Source: Diphasiastrum complanatum
Taxonomy: Eukaryota; Streptophyta; Lycopodiopsida; Lycopodiales; Lycopodiaceae
Assembly (NCBI GenBank): GCA_029204225.1
Contig: CM055095.1
Coordinates: 59,990,557 to 60,054,556, forward strand
Length of the DNA stretch: 64,000 nucleotides
Direction: 5' to 3'
Shown one piece after another: positions 1 to 8,588 of this stretch. The translations under genes were made by a program, and so were the position numbers. How positions within the stretch are numbered: position 1 is the first letter of the stretch; every line of letters starts with the position of its first letter. The notes below the pieces were generated by a model. That model had not been told where the DNA came from, did not search any database, and worked only from the letters and a program-made list of their open reading frames with translations.

Positions 1-490
1 CCCTCTGGGATAATAGGGAGTACTAAATCTGCGTATAACAAAAAATTCTTCCAGTAAACACTTTATTGTTTGATTAACAAAGTGTGTACCCCGGTCACTG
101 ACAATTTCGATCGGACATCCAAATCTGATTATAATATTTTCATATAGAAACTTGGCCGTAGATTTCGCATCAGCCACTTTGACAGCTTTGGCTCCAACCC
201 ACTTGGTCATATAATCAGTTGTGACAATAATGTATCGGGCCTGAGATCCTTGCGCAGCATGATGAATAGGACAAACATAATCTAGTCCCCATTTTTCAAA
301 CGGTGCTTGCGATAAAACTGGATGTAAGGGTTCATAATTTTGTCGAGTAGGCCGTCGTGCTCGCTGGCAGACATCACATATCTGAATAAAATTTTCTATG
401 TCCTTATGAAGCGTAGGCCACCAACAACCGGATTGCAAAAGTTTGCGAATAGTAATATCTGTAGAGAAGTGTCCTCCACCCATGCCATCA
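1..490 (-). pseudogene. Gypsy integrase fragment (zinc finger plus start of catalytic core)
   Basis: A minus-strand frame gives a GHFSTDIT...CWWPTLHKD...CDVCQR stretch, the H2C2 zinc-binding domain of retroviral-type integrases. It is followed by GLDYVCPI and SDRGTHFVN, which match the first two acidic blocks of the DDE core. The third acidic residue would lie beyond the window edge. A frame change separates this block from the RNase H/linker part at 504-740. This domain would join element cDNA to the chromosome. Confidence 0.85.
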
Positions 491-503
491 TGTGAAAACA
501 TGA

Positions 504-1080
504 TTAAATCTGGTACTTCATGTGGTAAACACATCTTCGTAAAATATTATTTGATCCACGACTGTACAATTGTCCTGCAATAAATTGATAAGGTTGAGCC
601 TTTTGAATCAATTGTCTCTTTTGTACTTTTGTCAAGGAGTTATTTGGTTGTCCTAGCATCAGGTACTCAACAATATCTGCCGCCCACTCAGGTATTGCTT
701 CAACATAGAACAACGCAGCATCTGGCAGTTCATCATCCACTTCAGTATTAACTGGTGCGGATTCAATTCATGAAACGTGATCGGCTAGATAATGCTACTT
801 TCCCTTTCTAACCACAATTCGAAAGTCAAATTCAGTCAATAATAATAATCATCTTGCAATACGTCTAGTATCACACGTCTTGTTTATCAAGTAAAGTAAC
901 GGTTGATAATCCGTATAAAATGCAAAGTGCGTTTCCATGAGGTAGTGATGAAATTTCCGAACAAAAAAAATCATGGCTAGCGCTTCACGTTCTGTTGGTG
1001 AATAATTCTTCTTTGGATCTATAAGTTGTCTGCTTGCAAATTGTATGGGATAATCTTTCTTATAGTCACCTGGCTACATC
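504..1080 (-). pseudogene. Gypsy RNase H and RNase H-integrase linker
   Basis: On the minus strand the frame reads YPIQFASRQL, then NYSPTEREALAMIF and HFAFYTDYQPLLYL. These are the RNase H motifs of Ty3/Gypsy pol: the TERE and TDxxxL blocks of the RNase H fold. An in-frame stop sits near 767-769, upstream of the 78-residue tail that ends at 504. The domain would degrade RNA in RNA-DNA hybrids during reverse transcription. It is directly continuous with reverse transcriptase on its 5' side and integrase on its 3' side. Confidence 0.8.
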
Positions 1081-2140
1081 AAAACTGATCCAACGGGGTA
1101 TTTTGAGGCATCTGTATGAACATGAAACTCTAATGTCCAATCTGGAGAATGCAGTATTGGTGCTGACGTTTCAAAGGCTTCTGACGCCTCTACTGTCCAA
1201 ATAGGAACAATAGTTAGTTTGTATATAGGTCGTGCTAAATCTGCGAAAAAGATAATAAAAATTTGATAGTAGTTCGCATGACCCATAAACACATAAACTC
1301 CTCGAATTGTTGTTGGCGGTGGCAATTCCACAATAACTTTGATCTTAGAATAATCAGTGGCAATACCATGTCTTGATATCACATGTCCAAGCACAACTCC
1401 GTGCGAAACCCATATTTGGCATTTTTCTGGATTTAGAGAAATTTGATATTTCTGGCATCTTTCAAATATTTTCTCCTATCGATCCAGGTGGTCTGTATCT
1501 GTACTATGAACTCCCAAGTTGTCCAAGTAAATTTCAAAAAATTTCTGCAGATAATCTTTAAAAGCAAATTGCATTACTCTTTGGAATGAACTTGGTGCAT
1601 TACATAGTCCAAACGACATTACTTTGTAAGCATAGGTGCCCCATTCTGTTGCAAAATCAGTTTTGTGGCGATCGGTGCAGGTGCAATCTTAACCGGGTTA
1701 AAACCAGTAAATCCATCCAGGAAACTATAAGCTTACACTCCGGCAAGGCAATCCAAAATGATTTCAGTAAAAGATAACGGAAAGTGATCCTTCAGTGTCA
1801 CTTTATTCAATGCTTTGAGATTCACACAGATTCGCAATTTCCCATTTTTCTTAGGAATAATGACAATCGGTGAAATTCATTCTGTATGATTGATCTCATA
1901 AATGAAATCGGCGTCAAGCAATCTCTGAAGCTCTTTTTTTATCAGATCTGCCACATTAGGATTACAACGATAGAACTTTGTAATCTTTGGAACTGCATCA
2001 GGTACTAAAGGTATGGTATGTTCAATCACTGATGTCGGAATACCCTTCAAATCTTGATAAGTCCATGCAAAGCTTGTGCATATGGCAACCAATGTTAATG
2101 GAAAATGGAATTCAATGTGTTGATAGATAACAAATTCCAA
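1075..2140 (-). pseudogene. Gypsy reverse transcriptase, active-site substitution
   Basis: The minus strand begins with a typical Gypsy RT entry (IPLVPDAVPK...LDADFIYEI). It then gives a KNGKLRICVN block, SFLDGFTGF, and GLCNAPSSFQRVM at the palm/finger motifs. The catalytic box reads IYLDNLGVHS instead of the usual YxDD, so the second catalytic aspartate is asparagine (about 1515-1535). The thumb/connection part is MLGHVISRHGIATD to about residue 106 of the last open stretch. Several nonsense codons are present. The element could not make its own cDNA. Confidence 0.88.
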
Positions 2141-2147
2141 ATATATC

Positions 2148-2350
2148 GTGGTTTATACTGAGGGCCCTTTTTTTCATCAGTCTCGGTATAAAGCATGGAG
2201 GAATCATTTCATTCACATTCTATTTGGTTTTTCATGTTCTAGTTATATCGTGATGTGTAAAATTGATGTAAGGAATAGTGAAGCATCCAATTTGGATAGT
2301 ATTATCTATATCAATTATGGAACCAGTCTTTATACTTAATAAGTAATAAA
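2148..2350. repeat. Dispersed repeat, related in inverse orientation to about 44150-44330
   Basis: The segment around TGTAAAATTGATGTAAG, followed by AGTGAAGCATCC and TATCTATATCAATTATG, recurs on the opposite strand near 44206-44290 with only scattered differences. At 44 kb it lies just upstream of a Copia polypurine tract. Here it sits inside the degraded Gypsy interval between reverse transcriptase and the linker ORF. It is probably a fragment of a Copia 3' region or an unrelated small element; no ORF is convincing. Confidence 0.6.
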
Positions 2351-2643
2351 CGGAGTGCTTGATACTATTCAGGAGTAAGTTGTGATCCCACTTGTACAAT
2401 CTTTTTTGGTTCTCCTGGTTCAGCAAGATTCATTGGTTGCGTCCTAGCTAGGCCATCATAAACCTCTTTAGATTCTGGCATGTGTTCTTCAGGTTCACGA
2501 TGTGTTTTAGGTAACATGATAACCACCTCATACAGTGTATAACGTTTAAAATGCTCTGGCATATCATGCTGGACTACATTTGCCTGTTCTTTTTCAAAAG
2601 GACTTGTCTTGGATTTTCGTTTAGCCTTCTTAGCAGGAATTGA

Positions 2644-3363
2644 TCATGGAGGTGATGACTTTCGGGATGATAAATCTTTCTTCACAGGTGAAGACTTCCT
2701 AGACGATGATGTCTTGCTGGAAGTCTGACTTGAAGGATCATTCTTGACTTTTCCTTTGCCTTTATCCAATAGAGGTGGTACTTCCTTTGAATCGATCTTT
2801 TGAGGGGGATTTTCCCATTTCAGGACCGTATTATAATGTTGCTTAGCTTGTTTCTTCGTTATCGAACATGTGATCCTGCCTCCCTTCAATATAACTGCTT
2901 TGGGCGATTTGATTGTTGGTTCATCAGGAACATTACGCACTCCAAATCTGGTTGGATCCATATGATGTAGAATCTGTTCATTTATAAGTTCTGCATTGCC
3001 ATCATAAGTTAAGGCATAGACCACTGGTATGAGATCATCCTCAATTGGATCTGGTATAGGTCCTGTTGATATCCAGGCTACATTCAGCACATTTAGTGGA
3101 AACGTGATTGGTGTATCCAAAGTTCGATCTAATAAGGAAATCTCGCTCAACTCTGATTGAGTATCTTGTTGACACATATATCCTGTTGTACAATCAATTG
3201 TTGTCAGAGCTTCATTCCAATTGACAGTATCTATTTGAGAATCGTAGTGAACTCCTAATTTTTTCTCTGGTCGATCACAAGTGTGGTCTGTTGTTGATGA
3301 ATCGTCATCCACTTTTTGAACCACTGGTTTGATAGTCCAAGTCGTGGGATCAACTCTGCACAT
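2644..3363 (-). pseudogene. Gypsy protease-RT linker, Ser/Lys-rich tail
   Basis: A 239-residue open stretch lies between the aspartic protease and reverse transcriptase. Its first half is acidic and its tail is rich in serine, lysine and glycine (KGKGKVKNDPSSQTSSKTSS). No catalytic motif is visible. Its position fits the long, poorly conserved spacer many non-chromovirus Gypsy elements have between protease and RT. It overlaps the protease stretch in another frame, so at least one frameshift separates them. It may not be translated. Confidence 0.55.
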
Positions 3364-3668
3364 TCATGATTTTCAAAAGTGATTTTTCTGGTACCCCAAT
3401 TATGAATTACTTGCGCAACTCGTAACCATGGAAGTCCTAATAGAACTCGGTAGACATTTGGTGCTTCTGGTAAGTCCATCACGATGAAAGTAATGACGAA
3501 CTGTACTCCTGCAATCCTGACAGATATATCTTCCACCATTCCTCGTGGACGAACTGTCATTTGATCCTCTAGCTTAATAGCAAAAGTAGTAGGCTTAATC
3601 TTTGTAAGGCCCCATTTTGTACATAGCTTTGTAGAAATCAAGTTAACTCCTAAACCGCCATCTATCAC
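3255..3668 (-). pseudogene. Gypsy aspartic protease (retropepsin-like)
   Basis: The stretch opens MIDGGLGVNLISTKLCTKWG, in which the DGG triplet stands for the retropepsin catalytic D-S/T-G. A hydrophobic flap region and ILLGLPWLRVAQ-like ending (LLGLPWLRVAQVIHN) follow, the usual second protease motif. It would cleave the Gag-Pol polyprotein. The upstream side is not Gypsy gag: a Copia-type leader starts within about 30 bp, which marks a recombination or nested-insertion junction near 3690. Confidence 0.8.
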
Positions 3669-3690
3669 GGCTGGCTGCTTCTTTAGAAAA

Positions 3691-3866
3691 TTGTCTATGT
3701 TGTATCGGCATAGTGATCTGGCTTTTCCTCAATTGGTTCTACCCATTGCCATAGACCTTCGCCCTTCAACAAAAGTGAAGTTTTTAATTTCCAAATCAAG
3801 TAGTTTGAGCCTTCTGGGTCCAAGATTGTAGTGATCTTAGCTTGAATATTGGTGATCGATGACATC
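3691..3866 (-). pseudogene. Copia-type gag N-terminus, truncated
   Basis: Minus strand from an ATG near 3866: MSSITNIQAKITTILDPEGS then NYLIWKLKTSLLLKGEGLW. This resembles the start of plant Ty1/Copia gag, with the NYLxWKxxxxxxLxxxxLW pattern of the gag N-terminal helices. It is followed within about 60 residues by stops and then by Gypsy protease. It follows a Copia-type primer site at 3969-3980, so it belongs to the LTR at 3982-4365 and not to the Gypsy element. Confidence 0.65.
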
Positions 3867-3968
3867 TTTTGATTCTAAATAACCTCCAAATCATGGCTTA
3901 TTGATGGATGTATGAAGAATGCTGAGAGGGATGCGAAGATACCATTGTATCAACTTTAATTCCATAAG

Positions 3969-3980
3969 CTCTAATACCAC
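3969..3980 (-). other. Primer-binding site, initiator tRNA-Met type
   Basis: The minus strand reads TGGTATTAGAGC, one transition away from the standard plant Copia PBS TGGTATCAGAGC. It starts one base after the CTACA end of the adjacent LTR. Confidence 0.75.
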
Positions 3981-3981
3981 T

Positions 3982-4365
3982 GTAGGAAAATTAGTAGTTA
4001 TTCTTCCACAGAGAACACGATGCAAGTTTGAATAAATCAAACTAATATCTTGAAGAACAATCCAAAAGATTTCGTGAATTGTTCATGACATCTGAGGCTT
4101 GAACAAGAAACAGAATATTTTGCGACAAGATTCTGTTCACGAATCTTTTGAGCTTCAACAAGAAAGCCACGAGCTTCTACAAGAAACCGTTTTGTGAATC
4201 TTTCGAGTTGACAGCAAGAGAAATTTTGCGAATCCTTCATGAATTTTTCGAGTTGGTCACGAATAGAAATGTTTTGAGTTTGCGTTCATTTCTTTCTCAT
4301 CCTTTGTCAAGTAAACTATGCGCTTTGTTAGTAGAATCAAGATTTGTCTAATCAGTTATTCTACA
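3982..4365 (-). mobile_element. Copia LTR (5' LTR of the truncated element)
   Basis: On the minus strand the segment starts TGTAGAATAAC and ends TTTTCCTACA, immediately before a PBS. The terminal TGTAG/CTACA inverted repeat and the TG...CA ends fit an LTR of 384 bp. It contains several small repeats built on TTCGTGAA/TTTCGAGTT. No partner LTR is seen in the window. Confidence 0.65.
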
Positions 4366-4374
4366 TCCAAGAAT

Positions 4375-5100
4375 GGTAAACTAAATTTAGTTGGAATTCA
4401 GCAGAACTTTGTAATCCCTAGATATTGTTCTAGGTGATTGTATAAAGTTTATCTTGTTAAAGTCATGTGTATAATATGGTCTTTAATTACTTGGTTGATT
4501 GTGGAATTTGGAACTCATAATCTGGGTAAGAATCGGGTTGGAAAAATATTCTTGAAATCCTTGTGGAAAAGATTTCACAATGATTCTTATATTCCCTAAG
4601 TGTATGTTGTACATATACTCAATGATTAAGTATGGTTTTGGAATCCTGTATATTATGATTGACGAATCATAAGGATGTTTATGATTGATGGATCATAAAT
4701 TGATACTTAAAGGTGATTTGAAGATTATGAGAAAATGTGAGGATTCTTAAGATAATGACTAATTCTTGATCAATTGGGTGAGTCAAGGATTTAGATATAT
4801 TGGTTGAACTTTTAATTTCTTTACTCCACCACATAATTCAGATTGTGTGGATCTCACAGGCATTTGCATTAAGTAATTGTTTACTTATGAGGAACCAAAG
4901 GACAAAGTTTGAGGTCCGAAGGGCAAAGTCCCGAAGGCAAATCGTGTGGATCAATAGTGTCAGTCTACACTTTGGAGGATTGTAGATATGATTTATCAAC
5001 AATAACCGTTTGTTAGAATCGAACTCTATCTGGGTTTCATCAGGAATCGCAAAATCAGTCCACATAAACTGACACATCAAATTCCAACATGATGATGGCT
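4375..5100 (+). mobile_element. Old fragment of the non-coding LTR element family
   Basis: The order of landmarks (GGAATTCAGCAG, TGATTAAGTATGGTTTTGG, ATTGACGAATCATAAGG, TTTATGATTGATGGATCATAAA, CAGATTGTGTGGATCTCACAG) follows the internal sequence at about 57055-57600 of the complete element. It is considerably more diverged than the arms of the inverted duplication. The Copia LTR at 3982-4365 abuts its left end. Confidence 0.65.
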
Positions 5101-6088
5101 GTTAAGGTCAAGGTCAATACCAATTTGGTATTGAAGACCAGTCTGAAGTAATAAGCGTGGATGAGTGACACCATATATGAAGTAAAGCTTCAAGAACTAA
5201 CAACTAGATAATATGATTTAGAACTTGTAGCTTTCAATGAATAATCAGTACCAGGAATATGGTTTTTGTTGTTGTGACTGTCATCAATGAAACATACACC
5301 AACCATTTTTCAAAATCTTGAAGTTATAACTTGTGAGAGCCTTTTTCAAATTGGACCTTTTTTGGTTGTTGAATATTAAAAAATAACGACATTTCATTAG
5401 GTGCACTTGAAATCCCATAGTGGAATGAATTTCTAACATGTTATAAACTAACTAAAACAATATGGCAACAGATCTTAATCCTCCTATGAACATATTCTTC
5501 TCATATGTCCTTTGTGAATTCCATGTTTGCAATACCCATCATTGAATCCATTAACAAATTCTCCAACAAATTGACACTCCTGATTTATTACTACACCAAA
5601 TATGTTGATCATATCACACCTAGGATAACTTGATTGCTTGGAACACCCCATCAACGCCCAAAGGTACACATCAATGATTCCATAGATATTAATGGTCAAT
5701 GTCAATCTTTGTGAGATGCGTGAAGACATTTGCTTGTTGGCAACAAAATCGTCAATATCTCTTGAACAATGCATTTCTCAACAGAGGTTTTAATCCTATG
5801 TAAGAATATGCAGCAATACGTTGACCATACCTTTCCACGAGCAGCACAAGTGGCTAAAAGAGAACAATGATAATGATAGACAATGATGCCTCTACATAGT
5901 AAACTCATGGCATCCTTAAAGAAGACAATAATTGACATAAAGATGAAATTAAAATTTAAGGGTAATGGATTAGATTAAGGGTTCGTTGCAAAGGTTCCAC
6001 ATTGCTTGTTCTTTCAAGTTCTTACTTTTTGCTCTCTCCACAATGCCAAATGCATTCTGAAGCCACTTTGAGAAATGAGAATTTCATT
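5101..6088. other. Gene-free interval
   Basis: AT-rich sequence without a convincing ORF, RNA gene or repeat match inside the window. Short open stretches at 5484-5938 on the minus strand have no recognisable motif. Confidence 0.5.
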
Positions 6089-6108
6089 TCATTCTAGAAA
6101 CTTAAACC

Positions 6109-7038
6109 TTAAATCAAAAGTCTGTGTGCGTGTAACCAATGAGTGATTGATTGGTTTGATGCCTTGGACAAGCTTGTAAAATACAGAAGATCGCCTTGGC
6201 CAACAATGTGCATCGCCGTCAAATCCTCCCTCTTCTGGAAATCCTGAAGTAGTGCTGGGGGCATCCTTGCCACTTCCTCCCAATTTTGGGTTTCCAAGAT
6301 CAACTTCCATATGTAAAGCGTTGATTCTTCTGTCCCTGTTACCTCCATTTTGCTAATTGTTCCTACCATGAGTAGTTCACCTCTACGCTCAAACAGGTAA
6401 GGTTTTTTTATGTAAGCGCTCATGGAGGCAGCTGGATCCAGCCAAATGTTGCGAATGGATCATAGCTCACCAGCCTGTTTGGATTTTTGACCAGGCAGTA
6501 AAGAATTCTTCTGCAAACAGGGCGTGAAATGCTGAACTCAATCTGAGATAGCACCTGCACACTTGTGCTGGTCCAAGAATCGGTGAGGGAGTCATAAATT
6601 TCCATTTTGCTGTAGTATCCTTCCAGAAGGAGCTTGAATCCATTGGTGGTGCGGTCAATGACGAGAGCCTGAAACAGATCAGGCGCATCATCACACATAT
6701 TGGAGATCTGAAACGCATCCGCGGGTCGCAAACAGAATCCGCCAGGGCCGGGAGGGAGCAGCTTCGTCTCACCGCTCACAGGATTGCAAACCCACAGCTG
6801 ATGGGCATCAAGGAGAGCAGAACAGTTGATTTTTTTGGCAAAGCACAAGAGGGTGGCAGCTGCCGCCCAGGCCGACCGGCAGGCGCTCCCAATTGCCAGA
6901 TTCTGGATCGTAACACTTCCAAGGAGCTCTGCTGCTGGCTGCTACGAAAACAAACAGAGGCCTCCTCTTCGTGCTGCTGCTGCTTCTCTTGTCAGAATAA
7001 GCCAGCGTTAGCTTCCTTTGTGGATCATCGCGCTCCAT
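6109..7038 (-). pseudogene. F-box-associated / kelch-type protein, C-terminal part, frameshifted
   Basis: Three consecutive minus-strand stretches (7038-6808, 6848-6420, 6423-6109) form one family-like protein. First comes PWKCYDPESGNWERLP, then LWVCNPVSGETKLLPPGPGG, FQALVIDRTTNGFKLLLEGY, MEIYDSLTDSWTS, LVSYDPFATFGWIQLPP, and finally LFERRGELLMVGTISK and IWKLILETQNWEEVARMPP. Repeated W/YDP...W..LP units are typical of kelch/F-box-associated folds, which recruit substrates to SCF ubiquitin ligases. The outer two stretches share a frame and the middle one is shifted, so at least two indels are needed. No F-box is seen upstream. A relative lies inverted at 41547-42715. Confidence 0.7.
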
Positions 7039-7043
7039 CTCCT

Positions 7044-7092
7044 CCTCCTCTTTTTCTTCTTCTTCTTCTTCTTCTTCTCTTCGTCGTCGTTT
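7044..7092 (+). repeat. Trinucleotide-rich tract (TCT/CTC)n
   Basis: Irregular TCC/TTC/CGT triplets just upstream of the F-box-associated pseudogene in its reading direction. The minus strand is purine-rich GAA/GAG, consistent with a 5' leader microsatellite. Confidence 0.8.
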
Positions 7093-7211
7093 TCTTCATC
7101 ATCATCATCCAATAAACACAAAGTTATCCCTCCGCAGCCATACGTCCCCGAGGCAAAAAAAATACAAATCACAGGTGAGAGAGAGAGTGGATAGATTCTA
7201 ACGCAAACCAA

Positions 7212-7592
7212 TAGGCAGCTGCCATGCCTAACTTTAATAGTCTATGACTTTCATTGCCAGTACCCTGATGCACAATTCTCGATTCTCTGTTGACAGCTTA
7301 ATCAGCCAGAGTGTAGTACTGCTGTACTACTCTGATAACATCTCATCTGTAGAACGCGCTTCATCCAATTCGATAGAGGCCAGATTGTTGTTCTGAATTT
7401 ATTAACACTACCCATCCTAAATATAAGTAATACTAGTTACTTTTTAATGTCTGTCGACATCAGAATAACACTCAAAACCACTTGCCATAATTGTACCAAA
7501 AAACATAACTTTTTAACGCTGTCCTCTTTGGGAATGACATTATTTACTATAAAATCTACATTAACCTTGTTGGTATAGTACGACATATATCA
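7212..7592 (+). mobile_element. Probable Gypsy 5' LTR (right end defined, left end uncertain)
   Basis: The sequence ends in ATATATCA, six bases before a tRNA-Asp type primer site, which places an LTR 3' end at about 7592. A TATA-like TATTTACTATAAAATC lies near 7540-7555. The left end is not defined because no partner LTR occurs in the window. Confidence 0.45.
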
Positions 7593-7597
7593 ATTTT

Positions 7598-7614
7598 TGG
7601 CGCCGTTGCCGTGG
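7598..7614 (+). other. Primer-binding site, tRNA-Asp type
   Basis: TGGCGCCGTTGCCGTGG matches the TGGCGCCGTTGCCGGGG primer site common in plant Gypsy elements, with one difference. It lies 53 bases upstream of the zinc-knuckle ORF start. Confidence 0.85.
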
Positions 7615-7667
7615 ATAGTTCAGGAAAGTTATAAGAAATCTGACAAATCCATTTCCATCTCTAGTGT

Positions 7668-8588
7668 ATGTCAGATAGAGAATCCAGATTCAGTGATTCA
7701 TCAGAATCAGAAGCTGACAAAGGAGAGAGAAAGAATAAACGACGAATTAAACGAAAGGACAACACAAAAGTTGTCGAGGATAAGTCGTCAACTTCTAAAG
7801 TTGAAAAGATTTGGAAGAGTAATATGGCTGACCTTAATAAAAAGTTTAATGACTTGAAAGTGCGGATCTCTGAAGTTGCAGATAAAAGACCAAAAGCGTC
7901 TTCTTCCAACTCAGGAATGTGGTGTACGAAATGTGGAACTTCTGGACACACTAAGGAAGACTGCACTAGCACTACTGTGAATGTCAAATACATTGCCCAA
8001 CAGGACAGACCCAAGTTCGCACCAAGAAGGCATAATCCTCCTGAATTTGTTGGACCAGCGAAGTCTCAAACTGCGACTAAACGAGTTTCGGACAACTGCT
8101 ACAACTATGGAGAGCCTAAACATTTTTCTCCTGACCGTCCTCAACCGTGAAAGCCGATTGGTTATGTACCATTGTGTTCGAATTGCAGAGAGCTTGGCCA
8201 CAAGTATCCTGATTGCCCTCAGCCGCAGAAGCCGCGACCCAAATATCAGGATGTAGCAACACCAACTGCTGCAAACACGAAAGCGAAAGCTGCGACTGAT
8301 GCTGTTGTGCAAAGAATTGACGTTATTGAAGGAAAACTGGCAAAGATAGAAGATCAGTCCTGGCCAAGTGACGTGGAGAAATTATTCAAAGTCACAACGA
8401 GAAGCAAAAGCTCCTCGAAACCTGATCAGAAATCTTCGACAAAGCGCAGAAAATCCTCAAAGAATAAATCCTCTAGCAAAAGAACGAACAAATCTACGAC
8501 TAAGGAAGATCGCAAAGATGACCCTGACTATGACCGCGATGTTGCGAAGTTATTTGCAAATCCACATCAAACAAGTACTCAGAGATAA
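7668..8588 (+). pseudogene. Zinc-knuckle (nucleocapsid-like) ORF next to a Gypsy primer site, one nonsense codon
   Basis: A 306-residue frame is broken by a single TGA at 8148-8150. It starts MSDRESRFSDSSESEADKGE and has a very basic N-terminal stretch, then CTKCGTSGHTKEDC (a complete CX2CX4HX4C knuckle). A degenerate knuckle CYNYGEPKHF and a second complete knuckle CSNCRELGHKYPDC follow. The tail is Lys/Ser-rich (KSSTKRRKSSKNKSSSKRT). Such knuckles bind retroelement RNA. No capsid-like region precedes them, unlike a full gag. The last residues and the stop codon come from the neighbouring LTR-element sequence, so the 3' end is chimeric. It could instead be an extra ORF upstream of gag. Confidence 0.7.

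Larger units (their letters stand above)
1..3690 (-). mobile_element. Degenerate Ty3/Gypsy retrotransposon, pol region, cut by window edge
   Basis: Read on the minus strand the domains run protease, linker, reverse transcriptase, RNase H, integrase, which is the Ty3/Gypsy order. Many stops and frame changes interrupt it, so it is inactive. The integrase runs off the left edge. The 5' side does not continue into a Gypsy gag: at about 3690 it abuts a Copia-type gag start. The domain sequences resemble non-chromodomain plant Gypsy elements (Tat/Athila-like). Assignment to Gypsy is firm; the lineage is an inference. Confidence 0.9.
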
